64,000 nucleotides of DNA from Vagococcus silagei (GCF_004795745.1 NZ_SDGV01000004.1:124001-188000), one strand, 5' to 3'. Shown: positions 1 through 8,394, counted from the first letter of the stretch. The notes: a model not told the origin generated them from the letters alone. Program-made: numbers and translations.

Positions 1-293
1 GCAGTTCTAATCACGACAACACCTGCCAATATAAGAATATCTTCAATTGAGGGATTCAAAATTGTCTCAATAATATCCGATGCAATCAATACTTCTAAGC
101 TTAATAAAATATATGAGCCTAAATAAAGCTTGATTCGATTGTTGTTTTTGACATTTGTAAAACGATCGTCTTGCTTTGCTTCATTTTTAATAAAATCTAT
201 AACTGCTTTACCAACTCCAAATAATAAAATTAAGATTGAAAAACCATTTAAAATTAAGATTATCATTTCGACTAATTCGGTTAAATAATACAT
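1..293 (-). CDS. DUF1622 family membrane protein, truncated by window edge
   Basis: The minus strand reads open from an ATG at 293 to the left edge, giving 97 codons without a stop. The start is MYYLTELVEM, followed by a hydrophobic helix (about residues 9-29), a charged stretch rich in K, D and N, and two more hydrophobic segments containing LGSYILLSLEVLIASDI and LNPSIEDILILAGVVVIRT. This helix pattern, with a conserved LEhLIAxDIIxTh...P..EDhhhLxxhhhIRT core, is typical of the DUF1622 inner-membrane family, whose function is unknown. A weak Shine-Dalgarno (GGTGA) precedes the ATG. The gene begins only about 18 bases after the rpoE terminator hairpin. Its C-terminus lies outside the window, so length and final topology cannot be judged. 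Confidence 0.75.
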   Translation of the reverse strand, partial: MYYLTELVEMIILILNGFSILILLFGVGKAVIDFIKNEAKQDDRFTNVKNNNRIKLYLGSYILLSLEVLIASDIIETILNPSIEDILILAGVVVIRT

Positions 294-310
294 TTAATCA
301 CCATCTTTCC

Positions 311-340
311 AAAAAAGAAGGCTGCGTTAAGCAAGCCTTC
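311..340 (-). terminator. Rho-independent terminator of rpoE
   Basis: On the minus strand a 7-bp stem (GAAGGCT / AGCCTTC, 334-340 with 317-323) and a 10-base loop are followed by six T residues (316-311). It lies 10 bases past the rpoE stop codon. Confidence 0.85.
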
Positions 341-350
341 CCCTCAAAAT

Positions 351-965
351 TTATTCTTCAACTTTTTCTTCGTCTTCTTCATCAGATTCATCAAATAAAT
401 CTTCATCATCAACAATTGTTAAATCTTCTTCGACTCCCTCTGGAACCTCATCTTCATCAACATCATTATCTGCTCCAATTTCGGTTAAATCAGATGTATA
501 TTGTTTGATTTCTTTTGAATCATCTTCATCTTCATCGTAAAGATCGTCTTCTTCGTCTTCGTCATTTAATTCAGCGTCTTCTGGATCATCATCGTTATAA
601 TCAATCGCATCTTCATCTTGTCCGATAAAGGCGTTAACTTTTTTACGTTTTTTACGACGTGGAGTGTCTTCTTCATCTTCATCAATTCCTGAAACTTCTT
701 CATCAATTGAATCAATCGGATACCAGCCGCGTAAGCCCCAACGATTATCCCCTAAAGAAATAAAACTACCATCAATATTTAAGTCTGTATAAAATTGAGG
801 TAAAATTGTTCTGATTTCACTGTCTGATTTTTCTAAATACGCTTGGATTTGATTTACTAAATCGGAAAAATCCATAATATCGCCATGCTGTTCTAATATA
901 GCATGCGCTACTTCAATCATTGATAATTCACTTTTAATATTGCCATCTAATGCTTTTATTTCCAA
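351..965 (-). CDS. rpoE: DNA-directed RNA polymerase delta subunit
   Basis: Delta is a small Firmicutes RNA polymerase subunit that speeds enzyme recycling and sharpens the response to initiating NTP levels. The N-terminal ~90 residues form the HARE-HTH fold, with the conserved stretch [20 protein letters not shown] and then [10 protein letters not shown]. The rest is an intrinsically disordered, almost purely Asp/Glu tail, interrupted by a basic patch RRKKRKK as in Bacillus and enterococcal delta. The chosen start is a TTG at 965, which has an AAAGGA ribosome site 10 bases upstream and gives MEIKALD, the usual delta N-terminus. An in-frame GTG at 974 sits on top of that ribosome site. The gene is monocistronic here, with its own promoter and terminator. 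The pyrG neighbour seen in Bacillus is absent. Confidence 0.93.
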   Translation of the reverse strand: MEIKALDGNIKSELSMIEVAHAILEQHGDIMDFSDLVNQIQAYLEKSDSEIRTILPQFYTDLNIDGSFISLGDNRWGLRGWYPIDSIDEEVSGIDEDEEDTPRRKKRKKVNAFIGQDEDAIDYNDDDPEDAELNDEDEEDDLYDEDEDDSKEIKQYTSDLTEIGADNDVDEDEVPEGVEEDLTIVDDEDLFDESDEEDEEKVEE

Positions 966-996
966 CCGGCACACGTCCTTTCACAGTCTACTCTCT

Positions 997-1026
997 ATAA
1001 TACAATAAACTGAACCTAAAATGCAA
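997..1026 (-). promoter_or_regulatory. Candidate sigma-A promoter of rpoE
   Basis: On the minus strand TTGCAT (1026-1021) and TATTAT (1002-997) are separated by 18 bases, about 30 bases upstream of the rpoE start. Confidence 0.45.
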
Positions 1027-1050
1027 TTACCTATTTCATTTTTTTTACAC

Positions 1051-1488
1051 TTATGCTGTAAAAGTTAAATCTAAATGATAGACCCCTAGTTTTTCTTCAC
1101 CAGCAAATAAATCATAATCAATCACAACATGTCCTGAATAAGGACGGTCTTTCAAGCTAACACGGATATTATTGGTATAAGTTGAAATATATAAAGTACC
1201 ATATGGTGATTTATAATGTGTTTCTTGAGACTCTTGATAATGGAAGCGTAACTTCATTCTTAGATCCCCTGCACGAATTAATTCCACCTTACCGTCTGGT
1301 AAAATTTTCAAGGTAACGGGGACTGGAGTTTCAACGCCTTCTACCATTTCTTCATAACGTAAATATAGTACTTCGCCAATCCGAACCATTTGGCCTGAAA
1401 CCTCAACAAAGTGTTCATTCATTTCATCATTTTGAAACATTTCAGTTCTTATTTTAATTTCAACTGGTATTGATTTTCTATCTTGCAT
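1051..1488 (-). CDS. DUF1934 (YwiB-like) beta-barrel protein
   Basis: This 145-residue protein has no signal peptide or membrane segment. It is built of alternating beta-strand stretches, including the pattern LYLRYEE...PVTLKILPDGKVELIRAGDLRMKLRFH and, near the C-terminus, IDYDLFAGEEKLGVYHLDLTF. That is the DUF1934/YwiB family, a calycin-like barrel of unknown function that commonly lies next to rpoE or argS in Firmicutes. The start ATG is preceded by GAAGAGTG. A promoter with a consensus -35 (TTGACA) lies just upstream, so it is probably expressed separately from rpoE. The family assignment is firm, but no biochemical role is known to me. Confidence 0.8.
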   Translation of the reverse strand: MQDRKSIPVEIKIRTEMFQNDEMNEHFVEVSGQMVRIGEVLYLRYEEMVEGVETPVPVTLKILPDGKVELIRAGDLRMKLRFHYQESQETHYKSPYGTLYISTYTNNIRVSLKDRPYSGHVVIDYDLFAGEEKLGVYHLDLTFTA

Positions 1489-1520
1489 TTTTTCACTCTT
1501 CTCTAACTTTTCTCTTCTTC

Positions 1521-1549
1521 ATTTTGCTAATTTTTTTACTATTTGTCAA
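1521..1549 (-). promoter_or_regulatory. Candidate promoter of the DUF1934 gene
   Basis: Minus strand TTGACA (1549-1544), 17 bases, then CAAAAT (1526-1521). It is divergent from the promoter at 1571-1598. Confidence 0.45.
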
Positions 1550-1570
1550 ACTTTCCGCTGTCCTTTTATT

Positions 1571-1598
1571 TTGCGGTCGCTTCTATAATAGGTATAAT
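1571..1598 (+). promoter_or_regulatory. Candidate sigma-A promoter of the lipL-dNTPase-HAD run
   Basis: TTGCGG (1571-1576), 16 bases, then a consensus TATAAT (1593-1598), 33 bases before the lipL start. Confidence 0.6.
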
Positions 1599-1631
1599 AG
1601 AAACGTAAATTAATTTTAAGGAGTTACAAGC

Positions 1632-2480
1632 ATGAAACTTAAACTTTCAGGAACACTCTATGAAGAGCAAACAATCAATTCCAAGAATCATTATGATCCT
1701 TTTATTTATACAGACTTACTCACCACCTACGTTGGTCAGCATCCAATGGTGATTGGTCACTTTTGGGAGATGACTCCGCATGTCATCCTTGGCATGAAAG
1801 ACACACGCGTGACAAACTTGCAAAAAGGCGTTGCCTATATAAAGTCACAGGACTTTGATGTCGTGGTCCGTAATTCAGGTGGCTTAGCCGTTGTGAGTGA
1901 TCCAGGAATATTAAATTTTTCACTTATCTTCCCTCACATTATTAATGACGAAAAACTTTCGATTAATTTTGGCTATGAATGTATGACAGAAATCATTCAA
2001 CATGCCTTTAAAGATCAAACAGATAAAATCATGCCCTTTGAAGTGACAGATTCATATTGTCCTGGTGATTTTGATTTATCCATCAATGGCCAAAAATTTG
2101 CTGGTATTGCGCAAAGACGAGTTAAAGATGGGATTTCTGTCATGATCTACTTAAGTGTGAATGGCGATCAACCCAAACGTGGCAAGTTAATACATGAGTT
2201 TTATCAATCGTCTTTAGGTGATCATTTTGGTACTGATGGTTACCCACCAGTTAGAGCGGATTCGATGGCTAACCTTTCAGATTTACTCGACTTGCCTTTA
2301 ACTATTAGTGACGTTAAGCACCGAATAAGCGCAACAATGAACAGCTATTTTTCAATCGAACCATTGGTAAATTCAGAATTATCTATCTATCTCGATAGTT
2401 CTGATTGGCAAGTTGATTATCAAAAACAATTTGAACGAATGATTAAAAGAAACGAGATCATTCAAGCGGAAGGAGTTTAA
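1632..2480 (+). CDS. lipL: Octanoyl-[GcvH]:protein N-octanoyltransferase (LipL-like)
   Basis: This member of the biotin/lipoate ligase (BPL_LplA) fold should transfer octanoyl or lipoyl groups between GcvH and the E2 subunits of 2-oxoacid dehydrogenases in the cytoplasm. The protein has 282 residues. It shows the family motif VRNSGGLAVVSDPGILNFSL (79-98) and the LipL-type active-site segment DSYCPGDFDL with Cys143, matching the catalytic Cys of B. subtilis LipL (YwfL). A conserved Lys155 follows in INGQKFAGIAQRR. The Cys and the missing ligase C-terminal domain argue for an amidotransferase rather than an LplA ligase. An AAGGAG ribosome site precedes the ATG. The gene sits 2 bases before the YwfO-like dNTPase, the same ywfL-ywfO neighbourhood as in related genomes. 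LipM activity cannot be fully excluded from sequence alone. Confidence 0.82.
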   Translation: MKLKLSGTLYEEQTINSKNHYDPFIYTDLLTTYVGQHPMVIGHFWEMTPHVILGMKDTRVTNLQKGVAYIKSQDFDVVVRNSGGLAVVSDPGILNFSLIFPHIINDEKLSINFGYECMTEIIQHAFKDQTDKIMPFEVTDSYCPGDFDLSINGQKFAGIAQRRVKDGISVMIYLSVNGDQPKRGKLIHEFYQSSLGDHFGTDGYPPVRADSMANLSDLLDLPLTISDVKHRISATMNSYFSIEPLVNSELSIYLDSSDWQVDYQKQFERMIKRNEIIQAEGV

Positions 2481-2482
2481 GG

Positions 2483-3835
2483 ATGAAATATTTTGAAAGA
2501 CTGACAACTGAAAGAGTCTTCCGTGATCCAATCCATAATTATGTTCACGTGGAAGACGCACTTATTCTTGATTTAATTAATACGAAAGAAATGCAACGCC
2601 TTCGACGAATCAAACAACTTGGGACTAGTTCTTTTACTTTTCACGGTGCAGAACACTCTCGTTTTGGGCATTCACTTGGAGTCTACGAAATCACACGCCG
2701 CATTTGTCAATATTTTAAACGACATTATTCATTAGCAGACGATCCCGTTAATGGTTGGGATGTTGAAGAAAAATTAATTGCACAATGTGCTGCCTTACTT
2801 CATGATATTGGCCACGGCCCCTATTCTCACACCTTTGAAGGAATTTTTAATACCGACCATGAAGAAATTACGGTTCAAATTATTACCTCAAAAGAAACTG
2901 AAGTCAATCAAGTTCTACGCAAAGTCTCACCGGAATTTCCAGAACAGGTCGCGAGTGTGATTCAGAAAACTTATCCAAACCCGCAAGTCGTCCAATTAAT
3001 TTCAAGTCAAATTGATGCCGATCGCATGGATTACTTACTTAGAGATGCTTATTATACTGGAACAGAATATGGTACTTTTGATTTAACTCGAATTCTACGC
3101 GTCATTCGTCCTCATAAAGAAGGCATCGTCTTTCAAATGAACGGCATGCACGCAGTTGAAGATTATATTGTAAGTCGCTATCAAATGTACATGCAAATCT
3201 ATTTTCACCCTGTTTCTAGAGGAATGGAAGTCATTTTAGACCGATTACTCAAACGAGCTACAGAAGTCTACCATGACGCTCCTAGCTACTTTGAACAAAA
3301 CTCAATTTTATTAATTCCATTCTTAAAAGGCAATTTTACTTTAGAAGATTATCTAAAATTAGATGATGGTGTCCTATTAACGAGTTTTATTCTGTGGTCT
3401 GAGCATTCTGATCCAATATTAAGTGATTTAGCAAAACGTTTTTTAAATCGAAAACCACTTAAATCAATCTCATTTGATGATCAAGCTAAACATATGCTAC
3501 CATTACTAACTGACTTAATTGAGACAGTCGGTTTTGATACAAAGTATTATACCGCTATTAGTTCAAGTTTTGATTTACCATATGATTTTTATGCACCTGC
3601 TGAAAATCGTCATCGGACGCAAATTGAACTCTACCAAATGGATGGTTCTCTGATTGAATTATCAAAAGCTAGCTATCTTGTTAATGCCATTACAGGTAAA
3701 ATAACTGGTGACAAACGTCTCTTCTTTCCTAAAGAAATGCTTGCTTCTCATCAATCAGATACCTATACTTTATTTGAAGAGGAAATAAAACGATTTAATC
3801 GCCACATAAAAAATGGGACATTAATCGAAGAATAA
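2483..3835 (+). CDS. HD-domain deoxynucleoside triphosphate triphosphohydrolase (YwfO/EF1143 type)
   Basis: A 450-residue cytoplasmic HD phosphohydrolase of the dGTPase/SAMHD1-like group, which removes triphosphate from dNTPs; the Enterococcus faecalis homologue EF1143 is a characterised dNTPase. The metal-binding set is visible: His63 (SRFGHS), the His107-Asp108 pair in LLHDIGHGPYSH, and a later Asp in QIDADRMDYLLRDA. The N-terminal FRDPIHNY and LGTSSFTFHGAEHSR segments are family hallmarks. It starts 2 bases after the lipL stop, with AAGGAG inside the end of lipL, so the two are translationally coupled. Its stop overlaps a possible start of the HAD gene. The substrate range (dGTP-activated or general dNTPase) cannot be read from sequence. 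Confidence 0.9.
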   Translation: MKYFERLTTERVFRDPIHNYVHVEDALILDLINTKEMQRLRRIKQLGTSSFTFHGAEHSRFGHSLGVYEITRRICQYFKRHYSLADDPVNGWDVEEKLIAQCAALLHDIGHGPYSHTFEGIFNTDHEEITVQIITSKETEVNQVLRKVSPEFPEQVASVIQKTYPNPQVVQLISSQIDADRMDYLLRDAYYTGTEYGTFDLTRILRVIRPHKEGIVFQMNGMHAVEDYIVSRYQMYMQIYFHPVSRGMEVILDRLLKRATEVYHDAPSYFEQNSILLIPFLKGNFTLEDYLKLDDGVLLTSFILWSEHSDPILSDLAKRFLNRKPLKSISFDDQAKHMLPLLTDLIETVGFDTKYYTAISSSFDLPYDFYAPAENRHRTQIELYQMDGSLIELSKASYLVNAITGKITGDKRLFFPKEMLASHQSDTYTLFEEEIKRFNRHIKNGTLIEE

Positions 3836-3852
3836 TGAAGGAGTGGAAAAAT

Positions 3853-4662
3853 TTGTCTATTAAACTTGTCGCCATCGACATCGATGGTACTTTACTGAAC
3901 TCAGAACGAAAATTAACTACAGAGGTTAAAGCTGCGGTCAAGAAAGCAACTGATCAAGGAGTGAACATTATCCTTGCAACTGGTCGCCCAACGATTGGGG
4001 TCATTCCTTTAATTCAAGAATTAGGTCTAGAAAACGACCATAGCTTCGTTGTGACATACAATGGCGCGTTAGTTCAAAATGCCGGTACCAAAGAAATCCT
4101 AGTTGAACATGGTTTAACTTTTGACGATTATCTTGAAATCGAATACTTATCACGTAAATTAGGCGTGCATTTCCATGTTCAAGACCATGACCGTATGTAC
4201 ACTGCAAATCGCGATATCAGCGAATATACAATTGAAGAAGCTACTTTAACTGGTATTCCATTATCATATCGCTCTGTTGACGAAATGACACCAGACATGC
4301 ATATTATCAAGTCAATGATGATTGATCATCAAGAACTTTTAGATGCTGCCATTAAACAAGTACCAAAAGACTATCAAGAACGCTTTGCAATGGTTAAAAG
4401 TGCACCTTATTATTACGAAGTTTTAAATAAACAAGCAACAAAAGGGGCTGCTGTTAAAGAACTTTCTGAATTACTCAAGATTAAACCAGAAGAAGTTATG
4501 ACGCTTGGTGATAACGAAAACGATTTAACCATGATTGAATTCGCTGGACTAGGTGTTGCTATGGGTAACGCTGTGCCCGCTGTTAAAGAGATAGCGAATA
4601 AAATTACTAAGACAAATGATGAGCATGGTGTTGCTTATGCTATTAATGAATGGGTCTTGTAA
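3853..4662 (+). CDS. Cof-type HAD-IIB sugar-phosphate phosphatase
   Basis: A 269-residue HAD hydrolase of the Cof/YwpJ subfamily, which dephosphorylates sugar phosphates, pyridoxal phosphate or FMN-like metabolites in the cytoplasm. The HAD motifs are intact: nucleophile motif DIDGTLL near the N-terminus, ATGRP as motif II, a conserved Lys in the cap region (NKQATKGAAV), and the C-terminal GDNENDLTMIEFAGLGVAMGNA. I start at the TTG at 3853. The in-frame ATG at 3835 overlaps the previous stop, and the strong AAGGAG lies between them, 9 bases before the TTG, giving the family N-terminus MSIKLVAIDIDG. It ends the lipL transcription unit and is followed by a clear terminator. The substrate is unknown. 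Confidence 0.88.
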   Translation: MSIKLVAIDIDGTLLNSERKLTTEVKAAVKKATDQGVNIILATGRPTIGVIPLIQELGLENDHSFVVTYNGALVQNAGTKEILVEHGLTFDDYLEIEYLSRKLGVHFHVQDHDRMYTANRDISEYTIEEATLTGIPLSYRSVDEMTPDMHIIKSMMIDHQELLDAAIKQVPKDYQERFAMVKSAPYYYEVLNKQATKGAAVKELSELLKIKPEEVMTLGDNENDLTMIEFAGLGVAMGNAVPAVKEIANKITKTNDEHGVAYAINEWVL

Positions 4663-4680
4663 GAAAAAGTAACAACTAAA

Positions 4681-4732
4681 AAAGCTAGTCCTCAATCAAT
4701 CGACACTCGATTGGTTGGGACTAGCTTTTTTT
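4681..4732 (+). terminator. Rho-independent terminator after the HAD gene
   Basis: A long stem (AAAGCTAGTCC...CAATC pairing with GATTG...GGACTAGCTTT) is followed by a run of T residues. It ends the lipL-dNTPase-HAD unit. Confidence 0.85.
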
Positions 4733-4815
4733 CAAAATAGTGTGATTTTTCTTGGACTTGTAGAAAAGACCAAGAAAGACTGTATTACCTTGGGTTAACT
4801 GGGTTACGTGAGCTG

Positions 4816-4890
4816 GGGTTCGGCAATAAGTCAATCCTGATAATCAGGTAAAAATCGCCTGATTATCAGGATTGTCTTACTGCTCATCCC
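4816..4890. repeat. Imperfect 33-bp inverted repeat containing two copies of a 13-bp palindrome
   Basis: The left arm (4816-4848) and right arm (4858-4890) pair at 28 of 33 positions around a 9-base loop. Each arm contains CCTGATWATCAGG (4836-4848 and 4858-4870), itself a perfect palindrome, with centres 22 bp apart. No T-tract follows on either strand, so it is not a standard terminator. It lies between the convergent HAD and guaC genes. The remainder of the 4733-4915 gap also holds a small 8-bp hairpin at 4748-4777. Confidence 0.6.
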
Positions 4891-4915
4891 AAGACGCCAA
4901 AAAAATTACCTTATT

Positions 4916-5893
4916 TTAAAATATATCTCCGTTAAAGATTGAATTTTTTACGATGACGTAATCGACTTTGCGAATTGCTTCTAAGTCTTTACCGCCTGAA
5001 TATGAGATTGATGATTGTAAGTCTTGTTGCATTTCGTTTAATGTGTCTGATAATTTTCCGCGATATTTAATCCAGATTTTTTTACCTTCGACATTTTTAT
5101 GTTCGCCTTTTTGATATTCCGACGCACTACCGAAATACTCTTTAAATAATTCGCCGTTTTCTTCCTTCATTTGACCAGGAGACTCTTCGTGTCCTGCAAA
5201 TAATGAACCTATCATAACCATCGTAGCACCGAAACGAATTGATTTAGCAATATCACCGTGTGTACGAATACCTCCATCAGCAATAATTGGTTTACGTGCG
5301 GCTTTACTACAACGACGTACAGCCGATAATTGCCATCCGCCCGTTCCAAAGCCTGTTTTAAGTTTTGTAATACATACTTTACCAGGGCCAATACCAACTT
5401 TCGTTGCATCTGCACCTGCATTTTCAAGTTCACGAACTGCTTCTGGTGTGCCGACATTTCCAGCAATTACAAAAGAAGTTGGTAAATATTCTTTTAAGTG
5501 TTTAATCATATTGATAACACTGTCAGAATGACCGTGAGCAATATCAATGGTTACATAATCTGGTACAAGTTCTTCTGTAGCGAGTTGTTTCACAAAATCA
5601 TATTCAGCAGGTTTGACACCCACACTAATTGAAGCAATTAAGCCTTTATCGTGCATTTTTTTAATGAATGGAATGCGCCCTTCTTCATCAAAACGGTGCA
5701 TAATATAAAAATAGCCTTCTGTAGCTAATTTTTCAGCAACAGTTTCATCAATAATTGTTTGCATATTTGCAGGAACAACTGGCAACTTAAAGTTACGTCC
5801 ACCTAGTGTCACTGTTGTATCACATTCTGAGCGACTTTCAACAACACACTTGTTTGGAACTAGTTGTACATCTTCGTAATCAAATATTTTCAT
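4916..5893 (-). CDS. guaC: GMP reductase
   Basis: GMP reductase converts GMP to IMP with NADPH and release of ammonia, linking guanine salvage back to the adenine branch. This 325-residue TIM-barrel protein shows the IMPDH/GMPR signature [20 protein letters not shown] with catalytic Cys174, and the phosphate loop [15 protein letters not shown]. It has no CBS domains and has the shorter length and C-terminus of the Firmicutes-type reductase, which separates it from IMP dehydrogenase. AGGAGG precedes the ATG with good spacing. Two PurR-box-like sequences and a large dyad lie upstream, which fits the known PurR control of guaC in B. subtilis. It is monocistronic and convergent with the HAD gene. 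Confidence 0.95.
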   Translation of the reverse strand: MKIFDYEDVQLVPNKCVVESRSECDTTVTLGGRNFKLPVVPANMQTIIDETVAEKLATEGYFYIMHRFDEEGRIPFIKKMHDKGLIASISVGVKPAEYDFVKQLATEELVPDYVTIDIAHGHSDSVINMIKHLKEYLPTSFVIAGNVGTPEAVRELENAGADATKVGIGPGKVCITKLKTGFGTGGWQLSAVRRCSKAARKPIIADGGIRTHGDIAKSIRFGATMVMIGSLFAGHEESPGQMKEENGELFKEYFGSASEYQKGEHKNVEGKKIWIKYRGKLSDTLNEMQQDLQSSISYSGGKDLEAIRKVDYVIVKNSIFNGDIF

Positions 5894-5930
5894 TTGTCAT
5901 TCCTCCTAGACATCCTCAATATTTTGGATT

Positions 5931-5967
5931 AAAGCCGAACAAAAGTAATGTTATAACATTCTTTTGT
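5931..5967. promoter_or_regulatory. guaC leader: PurBox-like element joined to a large dyad
   Basis: AAAGCCGAACAAA (5931-5943, plus orientation) matches 11 of 13 positions of the PurR consensus AWWWCCGAACWWT. It overlaps a dyad (5939-5967) made of ACAAAAG / CTTTTGT outer arms around the perfect 14-bp palindrome at 5947-5960. On the guaC strand that palindrome contains TGTTATAAC, which could be an extended -10 box. The assignment as operator or promoter is inferred from position. Confidence 0.4.
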
Positions 5968-5995
5968 TAGCTCCTATGACAATCTAACCTATTTC

Positions 5996-6031
5996 AAAAA
6001 AAAATGCAAGAAATATAATATATTTCTTGCA
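5996..6031 (-). terminator. Rho-independent terminator of the PurK-like/GntR/ABC operon
   Basis: On the minus strand TGCAAGAAATA (6031-6021) pairs with TATTTCTTGCA (6015-6005), followed by nine T residues. It lies 30 bases past the permease stop. Confidence 0.9.
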
Positions 6032-6043
6032 GACAAACTTTCT

Positions 6044-6056
6044 AATGTTCGGATTT
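6044..6056 (-). promoter_or_regulatory. Perfect match to the PurR box consensus
   Basis: The minus strand reads AAATCCGAACATT, matching all 13 positions of AWWWCCGAACWWT. It sits between the permease stop and its terminator, about 150 bases upstream of the guaC start. The binding role is inferred; the distance to guaC is larger than in the classical paired boxes. Confidence 0.4.
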
Positions 6057-6060
6057 CACT

Positions 6061-6825
6061 TTACAAATTCTGCTTTTTCATTCTTTCAAGGCCTAAAACG
6101 ATGATAACAAGGATCGCAATGATCATTGTTAAATAGGTATATAATCTCAAACCTAAGAAACTAAAATTCAATTTTATCGGAATAATATTGAATAGTCCAA
6201 TAACAAGACTAGTTGCCATATTTAGACCAAAGAATAGTAGTATCGACAAGCCACGACCTTTTAACATAATTGTCGCTAAAAAGAGTGTCACAGTTGATAA
6301 TAAAAGTTTTAGGATTATATCAAAACCAATCTCAACAAATGACTTACCGAAAACGCCAAAACCTTCCAAGAAGCTATATAGAACAAAATTTAAGTCAGCT
6401 GACTTAATCATGAACATTAACATCACCAAAAATGGTACGACAAAAACGACAACACTGACTGCAAATGTCCAAATTAAAGCTGCACCTACCTTACTAAAAA
6501 ATAATCGGGTACGATTGACACCTGAAGCAACCAGTAAAGCCATGACATTGTTTTTATAGTCCATTGATAGCAAATGAAACGGATAATAAAACATAAAAAC
6601 AAATGTGGCAATATAGCTTGTAAAAAATAATAAACCGAATAAAGCAATAAATGCAGCAAATACATCGCTTGAACTATCAACCGCTTGATCACTTAATGAA
6701 GACAAATACTTAAAATAAAAGACACTCAAAGTATTAAAAACAAACAAGATTAACATTGTTAACAAATATTTTTTTTCATTAAAATACTTAAAAAATTCAC
6801 CTTTAAAAATTAATAAACCAGTCAC
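6061..6825 (-). CDS. ABC-2 type transporter permease
   Basis: A 254-residue integral membrane protein with about six hydrophobic segments and short loops, such as YLLTMLILFVFNTLSVFYF and LTMIIAILVIIVLGLE near the C-terminus. The pattern of two early helices, then FYYPFHLLSMDYKNNVMALLVASGVNRTRLFFSK, resembles ABC-2 exporters of the bacitracin or lantibiotic-immunity kind. No sequence motif gives a substrate. I start at the GTG at 6825, which has AGGGAG 8 bases upstream; another GTG at 6834 touches that ribosome site. It lies 16 bases after the ATPase gene, and the pair must form one transporter. It closes a four-gene operon that begins with the PurK-like gene. Confidence 0.75.
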   Translation of the reverse strand: MTGLLIFKGEFFKYFNEKKYLLTMLILFVFNTLSVFYFKYLSSLSDQAVDSSSDVFAAFIALFGLLFFTSYIATFVFMFYYPFHLLSMDYKNNVMALLVASGVNRTRLFFSKVGAALIWTFAVSVVVFVVPFLVMLMFMIKSADLNFVLYSFLEGFGVFGKSFVEIGFDIILKLLLSTVTLFLATIMLKGRGLSILLFFGLNMATSLVIGLFNIIPIKLNFSFLGLRLYTYLTMIIAILVIIVLGLERMKKQNL

Positions 6826-6841
6826 TGACTCCACTCCCTTT

Positions 6842-7705
6842 TTAGTTCATTTTGTTGTCTAAAATATGGACAATTGCTAATGACGTAATGTCAATACCTT
6901 GTTGATCTAATTGATCTTTCACACTCTTCCATCGCTCATCTCTAATATTGACACGAATACCCGTACTACGAACTTGATAATAATAGTTTGTCGCTTCAAG
7001 TATCGCAATAAAACCATCCTGATTTGTCGTAACCACATCTCGAATTAGTTTTTCTTGGAATTCAGCAAGATTAATTTGATTGTCAATTTGTCCTTTTTTA
7101 ATCACAACAACTTCTTCACAAAGTGAGACAATATCTTCTTTAACATGACTTGAAATAAGCAAAGTCATTCCTTTATCTGTCAATTTTTTCAGATATTTTT
7201 TAAACCAGCTAACTGTTTCAGCATCTAGACCACGAAACGGCTCATCCAAAATTAAAATTTTAGGTTCATGTAAGAGTGCGATTAACAAGATTAATTTTTT
7301 TATCATCCCATATGAATAGGTTCTAACTTGTCGTTTCAACACATCTTCCAACTCAAGCTCGCGCGCTAATTCTAATGCAAATTCAGAATTGTATTCACCA
7401 CGTAATTTCGAAAAATACTCGATATTAAATAAACCTGTTTGATTCTCGTAAACAGACATACCATCCAATACTATTCCGACACTTAACAGGATTTCATTTA
7501 CCTCACGAACATCACGTCCGTCAATTAAAACAGTTCCAGAATAATCGGTAATAATATTTGTAATACATTTGAACAGGGTTGTTTTTCCTGATCCATTTGG
7601 GCCCACAATTCCATACGAATGACCACTTTTGAAAGTAAGCTCTTCAACATCAAGTACGGTAAGTATGCCATATTTCTTAACAACATTTGAAATTTCGATA
7701 TTCAT
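6842..7705 (-). CDS. ABC transporter ATP-binding protein
   Basis: A 287-residue ABC ATPase. Walker A is GPNGSGKT (35-42) and Walker B is ILILDEPFRGLD, and there is a switch His in LLISSHVKED. The signature motif is unusual: where LSGGQ is expected the chain reads YSYGM, a variation seen in export ATPases of the antibiotic-efflux/immunity type. A C-terminal ~80-residue extension follows the NBD, as in BcrA-like proteins. The start is the second ATG (7705), placed 6 bases after GGAG; the first ATG (7717) overlaps that ribosome site. Its partner permease is immediately downstream and a GntR regulator lies upstream, an arrangement common for self-regulated exporters. The substrate is unknown. Confidence 0.88.
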   Translation of the reverse strand: MNIEISNVVKKYGILTVLDVEELTFKSGHSYGIVGPNGSGKTTLFKCITNIITDYSGTVLIDGRDVREVNEILLSVGIVLDGMSVYENQTGLFNIEYFSKLRGEYNSEFALELARELELEDVLKRQVRTYSYGMIKKLILLIALLHEPKILILDEPFRGLDAETVSWFKKYLKKLTDKGMTLLISSHVKEDIVSLCEEVVVIKKGQIDNQINLAEFQEKLIRDVVTTNQDGFIAILEATNYYYQVRSTGIRVNIRDERWKSVKDQLDQQGIDITSLAIVHILDNKMN

Positions 7706-7735
7706 AACAAACTCCATATCCCAAAAAAATATTTA

Positions 7736-8374
7736 TTAAACTTGCTGGTCAATTAATTCAAGATTTAAACGATTCACAAAAATCCTAACTTCTTTTCTAG
7801 CGAAGTCGTATTTTTGTGTATTTACGTGTTCTAAAACTTTTCTAAACGAACGAACAAACTCATCGTAATAAAAATGAAGCGAATCATGCGGAAACTTCGC
7901 ATAACTCATTTGGTCAAATTGTTTAATAATAAGTGACTTAATAAGATGGTTGTCCATTTCTATAAAAAACAATTCTAAAAAATGAGTCACCTGTTGCGCT
8001 CTTTTTTTCACTTGATTTGTAAAGGTTATCTCCTCTAAAATTTTTTTACACGCATTAATATCCAAATTTCGACCTTTAATTTGTAGTTGAAATATATAAT
8101 TTGATAAAAGAATTTCAACTAGCTGTGATCGTTCAACAAATTCTTTTTTTGATATTATTTTTTTATTTATCGTAACACCTTTATTTACTTCTTTTTGAAG
8201 ATACTCTTCATCCACTAAACGTTGAATTGCTTCACGAATTGGCGTTCGGCTAATGCCAAGGGTCTCCGAAATATCTTGTTCGATTAATTTAACTCCTGTT
8301 TCCCAAGAATTTGAATCAATCATTTCCTTAATATACTCATAGGCAATTTCTTGAGCTTTTAATTTTTTCCCCAT
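7736..8374 (-). CDS. GntR family transcriptional regulator (FCD-like)
   Basis: The protein has 212 residues. The N-terminal winged helix of the GntR family is clear: IAYEYIKEMIDSNSWETG, then DISETLGISRTPIREAIQRLVDEEYL, which contains the SRTPIREAI recognition helix. The remaining ~140 residues are all-helical and consistent with an FCD ligand-binding domain, usually tied to control by a small carboxylate or sugar acid. The start is the ATG at 8374, 7 bases after GGGGA; an in-frame TTG at 8389 overlaps the ribosome site. It lies 20 bases after the PurK-like gene and 30 bases before the ABC ATPase, so it most likely controls this operon. The effector is unknown. Confidence 0.85.
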   Translation of the reverse strand: MGKKLKAQEIAYEYIKEMIDSNSWETGVKLIEQDISETLGISRTPIREAIQRLVDEEYLQKEVNKGVTINKKIISKKEFVERSQLVEILLSNYIFQLQIKGRNLDINACKKILEEITFTNQVKKRAQQVTHFLELFFIEMDNHLIKSLIIKQFDQMSYAKFPHDSLHFYYDEFVRSFRKVLEHVNTQKYDFARKEVRIFVNRLNLELIDQQV

Positions 8375-8394
8375 AATATTAATCCCCAATCACT

